From the NCBI GenBank assembly GCA_911728435.2, contig OU452210.1, positions 10,230,001 through 10,294,000 on the forward strand: 64,000 bases of DNA, in the 5' to 3' direction. Numbering within the stretch: position 1 is the first letter of the stretch; the number at the start of each line of letters is the position of its first letter. Below the pieces are notes generated by a model. The model was given only the letters and a program-made list of their open reading frames with translations, was not told where the DNA came from and ran no database searches. This document shows positions 21,301 to 29,760 of the stretch, piece by piece. The DNA comes from Apoderus coryli. Taxonomy: Eukaryota > Arthropoda > Insecta > Coleoptera > Attelabidae. The translations under genes were made by a program, and so were the position numbers.

Positions 21301-24237
21301 AGTAACACAGAATTGAATTATTATGTCTAGCAATAGTTCTCTTTGGTTGAAATTAGTGAAATTTTAGAAGTGTACCTACCTATACGTATAATAATTTAGA
21401 AATCTCTATGGATTGTAATGTAAACCGCAATTTGAAATTGAACTTAACTAAGCAAAATCAACAAGGGGAAATTTGCTGTGAGATGATTGTGAAGTTAACT
21501 GGGTCATTAATGGATAAATTAATTTTCAATTTGATAATGGTATTTAACCAGTAGGCCGTTAATTACGTGTTGATAATTATTAGTTATTACCTATAATTAC
21601 AGCCGCGTATGTGATAGGTGTAATAATTGAACCATTACACAACAGTGTGCCATCTAACCCAATTTTAGCTAAATTAGTCTCTAAATGATAAAATGCCACT
21701 CCACCGTCATATGTGTATATAACTAGAAATAATTTTTTTTGGCCTAGCCCTGAATCAGACTAGGGCTCTCCTAACTCTAACAAAATCCTAAACCCAGTAA
21801 TTTTGTCCGCACAATTATTTGCCACGAGGTATGTAAGGAATACGATATTTCAAAGGAATTTGGGTCTAAATTCTTTTACGAAACGTCTCGCAGAACCAGC
21901 AACATCCGTTCTTGAAAAGGCCGAACGACGCTTCTTGCTTCTGTCAAATAACAGATCATCCAAATCGCAAGATACAGAGGCCACTTACGCCGATCACCAT
22001 GTCGCAAACTTAGCGGGGCTGGTCGTTCATGTGTTTCTAATTTGGCTGAGTTTTCTGAGAACAGATGTTCAGCTATCGATGATCTCCATCAGGTGGACGT
22101 GATTTATACCTATGTTTGCAAAGCATTTGACTGTATAGATCACTACATATTGTTGTCTAAATTACAGAATTTTGGTTTCTCTTATCGTTTGGTCAACTTC
22201 TTCCGATTATATCTATTACGAAGTCTTACGTTTTTCCTTTCAGGTCGGGGGTTTGTTGTTCATTAATTGATTCATTAATGACTTAATTGAGTCTCTTACG
22301 TGTGGTAGAAGAATGCATAAACTCCCCAATTCCCTGTTTACTTTATGTATGATATTTTCAATCGGTGTTGTCGTGGTTTTAACATTCATAGTTCCACTTT
22401 ATCTGCCATTACTAATAGTTTACTTAATGGATAATCCTTATTTTCTAATATTTTTTGTTTTTTTTCTTAATTTGGTATGTTTTTTTTTCAATGAATTCGA
22501 AAATGTATAGGTATTATTATTAGCGTTTCTTAATATTTCCATAAGCTTCGCATTCTGTTAACTTTTCTCAACTTAAAACTTGCCGATATTCTCTACAATG
22601 TTATATTAAGAATTCCTTAAAAACAGATAAATACATATTAAAATGTTTTCAATTTATTCAATATTAAGAGCCATTTCAATAATTTTCTGTCGAAAACTTT
22701 TATATTTTATATTCGATATGCCATGAAAAGTTACTCGGTGGTAATAATAAGATTGTTTTATAAAACTTGAAACTTTTCTAATTTAGGTGTAAAGTTAATA
22801 TCCAGTAAATTAATGTCTCAAATAATATTCCTGAGATTTAATATAAATATGCAAATATGTTTTGCAAGCACCACGCTGAAGCTAAAGGAAGGGGTGCATT
22901 GTACTCGATTTGAGCTGGTATTCGAGGTCGTGCTACGGGCTTAGGAATCTTCCTGCCAAAGCCTTGTCATTTGCGGTGCTGTGAGCAGTGTACTTTTCAA
23001 GCATCCATGCTCATTCCCAATATCATTCTTTTGGGTGACTCAGCGAGAGCTCAGCTAAAAATTACCTCAGAGATGCAGCTGCAGGGGAAAGTTTCTTGAA
23101 GGATAAAGAATACTATTCTATTGAAGTTTTCGCTAATTTGGTTGACCTGTGTGGAAAGGATAAAAGAGAGAAAAGGAACTGTGTATTTTATAGTCTTAAA
23201 GTTTTTTAATATGGTTTATTGTTCTAGTTCGTATTTTTAAACCTACATATTTTCAACAAATTTAATGTTTCATTGATTTTGTAAACACTGAAATTGAAAT
23301 TGTCCCTATCATCAACTTCATTATAGTTGAAATTCATCCAAATATTTACAATTTGAAATGCAAACAGTGAGCTAGTGTTTAGTGTAAATTTGTCTAATCA
23401 ATTTAGCTATTTAGGTGTTATACCATTTTAAATTTTATAATATAATTGAAAACCATTGTAGTGGTTTGCAGTTAGCCTTTATACATAGACATTTGTGATG
23501 GAATAATTAACCGGGCTTGTAAGTAAATTCCTCTGTGAGGACATTTTGTGTCAACAAACGTTTTAGCATCCATTGACAAATGGAATTGAATGTAACACAA
23601 TTTATGTTGAGCACCAGTCATCAGTTTCCTTTTATCATTTTTGGTAGCTACATTTCCTAAATGAATGTCAAATTAAATTTATTATTATTTTTTAAATCAA
23701 TATCAATAGATTTCTTTTATGACAGATCTGGCGATAAAACCGAGATTTATTGAAATGAGAAATTACAAAGATTTCACTTAAAGAGATTTAACTGACTGTC
23801 ATTTCCATAAATACGTGTTATATCTCTGTATTTTATTTCACATGAATCAGTTGTAGAATTTTCAATATTAGGGAAAAAAATAGTTAACTTACCTTTTATG
23901 TTGAAGTTTTTTTTTTAATAATATGCTAAAAAAGGATACTTCCATTCCACTACATCAATGCATAATTTCCTAATGGGGTTCTTAAGGTAAAGACAGAAAA
24001 GTGCACGCTTTGGTCTATCTTGTGCTGGTTTCGCTACTCTACGTTGGGGCTTTTTGGGGGCTGGTTGCGGTCGGGCCCCTGATGCCTGGTCCGGGCTCGT
24101 CACACCTGCCCCCACAGTGCTCATCGCAGTTGCTGTAGCACTAATTGGCCCTTGCCATGCACAACCAGCTCTGTACGCAGGCTGTACAGACCATAAACGA
24201 TTATTACAATTTGGCTCTCGAAGTTCATATTGCAGCC
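2018..24237 (-). CDS. Ca-alpha1D: L-type voltage-gated calcium channel alpha-1 subunit (partial gene, 27 exon positions)
   Basis: Pore-forming subunit of a plasma-membrane voltage-gated Ca2+ channel of the Cav1 type, used in muscle and neurons. Exons in transcript order: 24237-23940, 17597-17492, 17427-17288, 16206-16100, 16036-15884, 15780-15584, 15428-15325, 15273-14870, 14466-14393, 14330-14179, 14128-13921, 13855-13735, 13542-13344, 13240-13167, 13056-12915 (or 12736-12607), 10690-10549, 10375-10209, 9926-9839, 9146-9039 (or 8500-8393), 5208-5156, 5100-4482, 4276-4193, 4113-3919, 3563-3452, 3389-3238, 3185-2520, 2343-2018. Every junction is GT-AG and the frame stays open for 1729 codons. 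Pore glutamates are at 15608-15610 (TLEGW), 13841-13843 (TGEDW), 4965-4967 (TFEGW) and 3385-3387 (TGEAW), the EEEE filter of Ca2+-selective channels. Both ends are incomplete: no initiator ATG was found, and insect relatives have a longer C-terminus. Family assignment is near certain; individual junctions were placed by eye. Confidence 0.95.
3452..5208 (-). CDS. Ca-alpha1D: Calcium channel repeat III pore and IIIS6, repeat IV to the pore
   Basis: The exons are 5208-5156 ([17 protein letters not shown]), 5100-4482, 4276-4193, 4113-3919 and 3563-3452. The large second exon holds the repeat III pore ([17 protein letters not shown]), IIIS6 ([20 protein letters not shown]), the III-IV linker and IVS1-IVS2. 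The next two encode IVS3 ([18 protein letters not shown]), IVS4 ([20 protein letters not shown]) and IVS5. The last begins MFGKIENND and runs to the glycine before the repeat IV pore glutamate. An ATG-initiated reading from within the intron just upstream of 5100 is not real; the true junction gives AECNGTYLIY. Confidence 0.93.
5209..8392. other. Large channel intron (3.2 kb) without recognised elements
   Basis: This lies between the downstream IIIS5 exon and the GKFSQC exon. It is AT-rich with many short simple repeats such as the TATAATATAATATA run near 5278-5300. A somewhat G+C-richer patch sits at about 7940-8030. I found no third copy of the IIIS5 exon in it. Confidence 0.5.
8393..8500 (-). 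CDS. Ca-alpha1D: Alternative IIIS5 exon, downstream copy
   Basis: This is also 108 nt and phase 0 at both ends, with acceptor AG at 8502-8501 and donor GTAAAT from 8392. It encodes [19 protein letters not shown] then [17 protein letters not shown]. It differs from the copy at 9146-9039 at six residues: H/Y, Q/K, V/I, V/M and C/Y at identifiable sites, with the remaining nucleotide changes mostly silent. The substitutions cluster in the S4-S5 linker and the upper half of IIIS5. Splicing both exons would insert a second S5, and skipping both would delete it, so mutually exclusive use is expected. Confidence 0.9.
8501..9038 (-). promoter_or_regulatory. Intron between the two alternative IIIS5 exons, with possible RNA pairing
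   Basis: This 538-nt intron has an unusually G+C-rich block at about 8600-8690. The 10-base segment 8638-8647 (caaatgcacc) is exactly complementary to 9011-9020 (ggtgcatttg), which lies about 16 nt past the donor of the upstream exon. In the minus-strand pre-mRNA these could pair and affect which exon is used. This is an inference from complementarity only. Confidence 0.3.
9039..9146 (-). CDS. Ca-alpha1D: Alternative IIIS5 exon, upstream copy (canonical-looking)
   Basis: This is a 108-nt exon, phase 0 at both ends, with acceptor AG at 9148-9147 and donor GTAGGC from 9038. It encodes [19 protein letters not shown] then [17 protein letters not shown], which is the S4-S5 linker and IIIS5. This copy looks most like the constitutive IIIS5 of other insect L-type channels. 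The Thr and Gln four residues apart (TCLLQ) match the mammalian Cav1.2 pair T1039/Q1043 known to affect dihydropyridine binding. The second copy lies 538 nt downstream. Confidence 0.92.
9839..10690 (-). CDS. Ca-alpha1D: Calcium channel repeat III, segments IIIS1 to IIIS4
   Basis: The exons are 10690-10549 (IIIS1, [20 protein letters not shown]), 10375-10209 (IIIS2-IIIS3, with [16 protein letters not shown]) and 9926-9839 (the IIIS4 voltage sensor, [20 protein letters not shown]). The donor of the first exon is the consensus GTAAGT at 10548-10543; an earlier GTAAAG six bases upstream would drop two residues in frame. The last exon ends in phase 0, directly before the two alternative IIIS5 exons. 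Confidence 0.92.
10691..12606. other. Channel intron after the alternative IIIS1-entry exon
   Basis: About 1.9 kb of AT-rich sequence between the alternative exon at 12607 and the IIIS1 exon at 10690. Plus-strand open frames at 10903-11136 and 11803-12135 show no domain, biased codon use or splice logic, and I treat them as chance. Confidence 0.5.
12607..12736 (-). CDS. Ca-alpha1D: Alternative (mutually exclusive) IIIS1-entry exon of the calcium channel
   Basis: This is a second version of the exon at 13056-12915. It has a CAG acceptor at 12739-12737 and a donor GT at 12606-12605. Translated in the required phase it gives [16 protein letters not shown] then [15 protein letters not shown]. 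The aligned segment of the other copy is [15 protein letters not shown] then [16 protein letters not shown]. It is 130 nt against 142 nt. Both lengths leave remainder 1 when divided by 3, so using either keeps frame, while using both or neither shifts it. The G+C content is clearly raised relative to the flanking introns. The homology and matching splice phases make a chance open frame very unlikely. Confidence 0.88.
12915..13240 (-). CDS. Ca-alpha1D: Calcium channel II-III linker exon and first version of the IIIS1 entry exon
   Basis: There are two exons here. The one at 13240-13167 (74 nt) continues the acidic II-III linker (EEEDEEQNE); its donor, GAAG|GTTTGT, is weaker than the others in the gene. 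The one at 13056-12915 (142 nt) encodes the end of the linker and the approach to IIIS1: [16 protein letters not shown] then [16 protein letters not shown], continuing FRIFCHWFC in the exon at 10690. A diverged copy of the second exon lies 178 nt downstream at 12736-12607. The two copies have the same entry and exit phases and appear to be alternatives. Confidence 0.9.
13344..15273 (-). CDS. Ca-alpha1D: Calcium channel I-II linker and repeat II
   Basis: The exons are 15273-14870, 14466-14393, 14330-14179, 14128-13921, 13855-13735 and 13542-13344. The first carries the alpha-interaction domain ([18 protein letters not shown]), which matches the Cav-beta binding consensus QQxExxLxGYxxWIxxxE, then an acidic linker and IIS1. 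Next come IIS2, IIS3-IIS4 ([14 protein letters not shown]), IIS5, the pore loop ([14 protein letters not shown]), IIS6 and the start of the II-III linker. The donor of the fifth exon was placed at 13734-13733, since this gives [20 protein letters not shown] across the junction. A donor six bases earlier would delete two residues. The II-III linker begins with a very Glu-rich tract containing [11 protein letters not shown] and [15 protein letters not shown]. Confidence 0.93.
15325..17597 (-). CDS. Ca-alpha1D: Calcium channel repeat I (IS1 to IS6), six exons
   Basis: The exons are 17597-17492, 17427-17288, 16206-16100, 16036-15884, 15780-15584 and 15428-15325. They encode IS1 ([20 protein letters not shown]), IS2-IS3, the IS4 voltage sensor ([17 protein letters not shown], with regularly spaced Arg), IS5, the extracellular turret with paired cysteines, the pore loop ([13 protein letters not shown]) and IS6 ([17 protein letters not shown]). 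The donor of the fifth exon was chosen at 15583-15582 rather than four bases further on, because only that choice keeps the downstream frame and gives the expected DVLYNIQDALG. The intron at 15781-15883 is only 103 nt and contains a 13-bp inverted repeat, listed separately. Confidence 0.92.
15823..15864. repeat. 13-bp perfect inverted repeat in a 103-nt channel intron
   Basis: GTGTCCCAAAAAT at 15823-15835 is repeated as its exact reverse complement at 15852-15864, with a 16-nt loop. It takes up about 40% of the short intron 15781-15883. The ends resemble termini of small Tc1/mariner-type elements, so it may be a residual micro-element. Confidence 0.75.
17598..19718. other. Channel intron 1, 3' part
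   Basis: AT-rich intronic sequence. Overlapping open frames on both strands at about 17740-18280 have no recognisable homology. A G+C-richer insert at about 18725-18900 could be a transposon fragment, but I could not classify it. Confidence 0.45.
19719..20354. repeat. Tandem repeat, about 3.6 copies of a 163-174 bp unit
   Basis: The unit starts TATAGGACGCTATCATACAG and contains GTCGTTTGGCATGCAAATA and ATCATTGTCCTGCGTAAATT. Copies start at 19719, 19882, 20056 and 20230, so the spacing is 163, 174 and 174 bp; the last copy is cut off near 20354. The copies are highly similar, which points to recent tandem duplication or homogenisation. It lies inside channel intron 1. Confidence 0.92.
20440..20950. 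repeat. Dispersed repeat family, copy 1
   Basis: The segment shares several blocks with 36820-37300: TGCCGTG, GAAACATTTTTGAGTTACCC-like, CTCTAGGAGCTTATAGTTTC-like, ATCTTGAATTG, and GACTCACCCCGTATAYAAAT followed by TATGCTAAAAATTTCTAAAC. It is internally repetitive, with degenerate monomers. No coding capacity was seen. Confidence 0.7.
21840..22270 (+). pseudogene. Non-LTR retrotransposon reverse transcriptase fragment (decayed)
   Basis: Two overlapping frames together resemble the RT core of Jockey/CR1-type LINEs. One frame reads [17 protein letters not shown] (typical GRS..TNL..F), then [20 protein letters not shown] and [18 protein letters not shown]. The usual DFSKAFD block is present in altered form as YVCKAFD, so the first catalytic Asp of the A motif appears replaced while the later Asp is kept. 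The element is truncated on both sides and needs a frame change near 22040. It lies in channel intron 1. Confidence 0.8.
22271..23939. other. Channel intron 1, 5' part
   Basis: Non-coding and AT-rich, except for a G+C-richer stretch at about 22860-23110 of unknown origin. No exon was recognised before the donor at 23939. Confidence 0.45.
23940..24237 (-). CDS. Ca-alpha1D: Calcium channel N-terminal cytoplasmic exon
   Basis: This exon encodes the cytoplasmic N-terminus just before transmembrane segment IS1. The acceptor is the CAG at 24238-24240 and the donor GT is at 23939-23938. It opens two bases into a codon, so at least one coding exon must lie upstream. The translation has a stretch rich in Pro, Lys and Arg (PAPKKPQRR), then [18 protein letters not shown] and the IDVVEWK lead into IS1, which is typical of Cav1 channels. 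It joins in phase to the exon at 17597, over an intron of 6.3 kb. The G+C content of this exon is clearly higher than that of the surrounding intron. Confidence 0.88.
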
Positions 24238-27200
24238 CTGTAGAATATAAAAGGAAAAAACGGCTTAGCAAAAAACAAAACATACAAAGAAGGTGTAAAT
24301 CGCACTAGAAATTCTACTTCAATTTAAATACAGGATGTATATCACAGTTTAAGGTTGTTATTTAATATTAAAACATTTTTTTATGTTTCTTTATTACATC
24401 CATGCTTAATAAGGTTTTTAGTAAATTCAACAAGCATGTTAGAGGGTTTATCATATAATAGAGAATCGGATTATTTAACAAAAATCCCTCTAGTTTATGC
24501 AAAGTTGCAATAATTTTTGAAACGATTTTTTTAACGTTGAATTAAAAGAAAAAACAAAAAAAGCTTTAAATTTACTCTTAACTGAAATTTGAAGCTCAGC
24601 AAATGACTTACTAGTACGAATACTTTAAAAACGAGAATGAATTTGAACAGAAAATTAACTTAGTATGCTACGGAAACAATTTAGCTCCACTTTTGAAATA
24701 TCCAAATAAGCTTAAATACATTGGTACGTAATTAAAAAAATTAAAATCCGAACAACCTTTTCCTTTGATTGAAAAAATTAGGGCATTTTTGAAAATTTCC
24801 GGAAAAATGTAAATTTTGAGAAGAAATTTCACATAATATGTGTAAAAGTAATTTTCCACTATTTTTTATTTAAGACTAATTGCTAATGATGTTTATTATT
24901 TTAGCAGCTTATTGCCTTTTGTGTACAAAAGAAAATTGTTAATATTAACAAACTACTTCTAACAGTGTCGAAGTAAATAAAAATTCTAAATAAAACATAA
25001 ATTAAAAGCTTTTATAATTTTTTTCCATGTTATTTTACATTACTTTTTACAACAAAAATAGTTGAAAGGATCTAATACTTTTGTATGTATCTCGCTACGA
25101 AACAATTTTATCCCCTGAGTATAAAAAACTCATTAAATTCGAGTTTTATATTGTTCAACCCGAAATAACATGGTTCCGGCTTAACTAAAATCATACTCAA
25201 GTGTCACGGGATTTCAGAATGTCGATCACATTTCGAAAAATGCTTTAGTATTTGAGTTAGAGATATGATAAAGAGAAATGATCGACATATAAAATCTGAA
25301 GCAGGAAATATCATATAAGTGAACGTCTTTTTTTATACCATATGTAAGTATTTGTTTGATGCAAACATAATATTTCCTTCAAGCTGGAATATTAGCTTAG
25401 GTGGAGTATTTTATAGGAAAAGTGGTATTTTTAAAATTGTAATATATTAAGGTCTCATTTCTGATGCCAAAATTCATAAATTATAATTACAAAGACCCAC
25501 GAAAAAAAAAGTAGTCTGTACTTTTGATCAGACCAACTTTACCCTACGTATTTGTCGATGATGAATCCGAATCTGCAGTGAAAATATAGCCTTCCGCAAC
25601 GATTTTTTTTACCTTATACCTACCTTAAAATTATAAAAAGAACGTATAATGAAAAATAGGATTAATTTGACTTCAAGTAAAAGCTTAAAAATACGCAAAC
25701 CATGGTGTTCGATGGATTTTATGATCTGTAGAATTCAATTCTGAAGTCAAAAGTCTCTTAGACGGGACAGATGTATAGAATTAAAAAAATCTATTCAAAA
25801 TGTCTTAAGAGTGTAAGTTTATTGCGGTCGCGGTTAGTTCTCCAATTTCTCTTGGATTAATTTTATTTCTACAAACTAAAAGAAAATTTATGTGATCGAT
25901 ATTGTCAGAAACATAACGTTGCGGTTGTGTTTTTGATAGGAATTATTTAGGTTCAAATAAATTATTGCGAAATTTGTTGGATAAATGTATATTGAGTGGA
26001 AATTTTTCTCCACCCACCTATTTCAAATTAATGGAATATCAAAGCATTAAATTCACTTTGTATGCATGCAAATTATACCATTTTCTGCGTAATAGCTGTA
26101 TACAAACTTTGTTTTAATCTAATGATTGTTGCTTCCAACATATATGATGTACATCACAGCAAAATGCTCTTATATTCATTTTTGTTTGTTATACAGGGCC
26201 ATATAAAACTAAACTTCGACATAAAAAAAAAATATTCTCTAAGGACGTAAACATTTTTTGCTCAAACACTTCATTTTTTTATTTTTTTAACAATTTGGGA
26301 TCCAAGTGAGTTTAGAGACTTAATTTAACTTTAACATAATTATAAACATTAATAATCTAACCTAATCATCAAATGTGAAATGAATTCATTGAATCAGAGA
26401 ATTTGTTCAACATTAATCCGTCTAAATGGTCTCAGAAATATTTCATTATTCCTCATTAATCGCTGAAGCTCACCGCAAACCGTTTAAGATTTTGTATAAA
26501 AATATTAAATCAGATAACTGCCATGTTTCTTTTAATGGATATTATTGAATATATTATGTACTTTTGCATGATTGGGTTGCAGTTTGTATAGCAAACCTGA
26601 ATTCTTGATGCTGCTGTATTTAAATTAGTAGATCAATATACAGTTAATACAAACTGATTATCAGAGAGATTTTAATTATATTAGCCTTACAGGATTTTCG
26701 CGCCGCCTCTCTATCAATGCCATTGATAAACCCACCCCAAATCTGCCACTGTTAACATCAGAACCAAGTTAGAACTAACATTAAAGCAATCAAATTCAAT
26801 GTCAACTCAACGAAATGTTAAATGACAAATTGTTATGTTTCCTTTAAGTTCAAAACCATTTCAAATCATTGTAAAGGTTCAACATCCTGTCCACATTTGT
26901 GGACTTGACATTGCAATTCGTTGTTTTTATTTAAACCCTACTGCTACTATAAGAAGTAAAATACCCAACCCAACTATTATATTATTCATAACCCCCATTT
27001 ATTTTTCAATTTATGATTATGAATGTTTGCATAATGTTGTAAGAAAGACTAAACGACAGTACCACACAAACAGATCTACTGATGGAGCTACACTAGTCGT
27101 CAGGAAAATTGCTAACTCAATTGAAGAAAACTGACTGCAAGTGTCTGATTTAATTTCTAACTCGTTTTTTGCAATGGTAATTTTTCTTTAGTTACCTATT

Positions 27201-29459
27201 GCATGGTGTTTTGAAAATTATTTAAAATAGATATGATGACTATACCTATATAATGTTTTTGCGGACAAAAATGTATTTATAGCAAAACTAGTTTCATAAA
27301 AAATGAAACATACTAAGCACGTTGAGTAATTTAGTAATTGCAATTTCTTTTCTGTCTCTATATAGCTGCTGATCGTGATTGTTAAATAAAATTGTAACTA
27401 GGATGGATATAAATTGTGTTTGACATTACAAAAGGGATAAATTCAGAATTTAAATTTGAAACTCTGTTTTTCATTGTAATGAAATGAAAACAATGCCTCT
27501 CTGTAACATGTTTGTTGTATCAAATATTCCAATTTGTAACGAAATAAATTGGATTGTTATATTTTAGGTTAAAATACGTAGGTACTTATATAAATAATTT
27601 TATTAATTAAAGAACACTCAAATATGATCATTAATTCAACTAAAAGTATTGTGTTGTTCTCTTTATGTGCGAAACTGCACGGGACTATTAAGTTTAACGT
27701 CGACTCCGACATTTACTTACAACTGTCAGCTTTCCAATCCTGAATTCTCGAGCAATCTTCGATCGTTACGAGCGCGGTAATAAGTTTTCGGCTTGATAAA
27801 GAAAAACATTTTTATTGATTTGTTCAACACAAATGATAATCTCTGGGAGCTAAATTTCAATTTTATAAATTTCTGGACTAATAGATTTTGGGGGCTAAAC
27901 TCTCAGTGCGCCACTGCATGTAAATAGATTACTGGGACTGCCCTACAACAGGAATAAAAGTAAGTAAGAATAAAACTATACCCAATGTTCTTGAAGCACT
28001 TATTTATAAAATAATATTTCGAGAAAGGGATAAAATCCTTTGAAGGAATATTATGAGCTCGTTATTGATTTATTTCGGGCATCCATCGCTTTGATGTGCA
28101 ATTCTCAACTGTCCATCTATGTAGAAATACAATGTTATAACTGAAATTAATTTTGTTGGAGCTACAAGCGGGCTTTGAAATAAATTTTGTGATGATAAAA
28201 TCAGAATAGAATTTTTTAGCAACAAAGAACAACCAATTATTTTTGTAACAGAGTTTGAATATACTCACATTACCCTCTTTGAAACTAAACAACAGCCAAA
28301 ACAAAGAGGATTAAGCTATAATGAAACCGGAGACTACTTTCACTCCATCTTGACTGGAACCTTTTCGCTATGATACTTGATCAGTTCTCTTCTAGCAACC
28401 GAGACAGAAAATAAACTTTAAGGTTAGTTATGTGTTATTTATTTGTTTCATTGTAGAGTTGTTGTTGAATCCGTATTCCAGATTACTTTTCAATAAATAA
28501 GCTGCTAAAATACGAAACGTGATTTGTGAAGTTATCCAGACTATGAATAAATTTATTGAGGAATATGAAATATCGAATATATTTACATCTTATAAAAAAT
28601 ATCAAAGAAGCATGCTGTTTTCGAAATCAATTAAACTTAAACAAAGTCAATGCTCAGGATAAAACATTAAGAAACTTCGAACATTGGTTACAGTTTTCTC
28701 TCGCATTAAAATTTATACATTTTTTAGCGAAACATTTATAGGACCGCATAACGATAATGATCTTAGCTTAGGCTTTTTTTGGATGCCTAGCCAGTAAACA
28801 TTATATTAATAGTTTTTATCGATATTTTCCGCTGACCTTGTGTTTATTTTTCTATATTATTTTATTACAAAATGGTGTTAAAACGGTAAAACTAATGTTC
28901 TATACAATTCTCGATTTTATCTTCCTTTTATTCGACATTCGACCCAATAAAGTGTTACTATTGAACCCAAATTAAATTTATATCTCATTACATAGCGTGA
29001 TTTTCGACCATGCATGCATGTTTAAGCTATATATAGAATATAATTATTATATCGAAACGATTTAGGGGAAATTTTTTATCGAAGAGACTGTGTTTTTCAT
29101 TGCACTTTGACATGGCCCAATTATTCTTATTTATTTATTTTCATAATTCTAACAGATTTCTAGCAAAGTCTTATTCCAAACTTTCCGTCTATCCATCCAA
29201 TAATCTCGTTCGTTTCAAAAACTAAGACACATATTTCCAAAGTTCCCATTTAAAGTAAAATACTTCAGGCGAACGGCATCTTCTTCAAGTTTCCGTCGGG
29301 AATTTCAGTGTAGGTATAATTATTAAAATTATATTGATTGATTTTCTTTGATCTTTGACTAAATTGATTTCTCTAATTAAATTTAAGAACAACAAAAACA
29401 GTTTTTAATTTGGGTTCTGGATATTTACGCTAAATGATCTAAACGTCACTAAAAAAAGT
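24238..29459. other. Non-coding sequence upstream of the first recognised channel exon
   Basis: About 5 kb of AT-rich sequence with only short open frames and none recognisable. It is probably intron of the channel gene, since the exon at 24237 begins mid-codon. A patch at about 27690-27800 is richer in G+C but unclassified. Confidence 0.45.
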
Positions 29460-29600
29460 TTCAATCCAAAAAATATTTAGTCCACACTCCAAACGGTGTT
29501 CTTGTCGATCTGGAAACCGAAACGAGATTCCTTTGTGAATAACACAAATTCCCACTGTTCGTAATTCCAGTACCCATGTGCCTCGGCAAAGTATAATCAC
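29460..29600 (-). pseudogene. Tc1-like transposase fragment (decayed)
   Basis: On the minus strand the frame running from about 29585 down to 29482 reads AHGYWNYEQWEFVLFTKESR followed by FGFQIDKNTVWSV. This matches the W..EQW..VLFTDESRF...VWR block of Tc1-family DDE transposases. The catalytic Asp of the FTDES motif is Lys here (FTKES), so the protein would be inactive. Related sequence may continue to about 29760 in broken frames (for example a match to the preceding arginine-rich segment). Confidence 0.7.
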
Positions 29601-29760
29601 TAAACACGACGGGCTCCTTGTAAAGCTAGAAAAGAACTTGGTCTTCTTGAGATCAATCCGCGTTCATTCAATTTATGTTGGACGGTTCATTGTGAAAATG
29701 TAGATGTTCTTTCCCAGGGTATTCAGAAAATGATGATGAATTTCAACCATTTGTTGCTTA

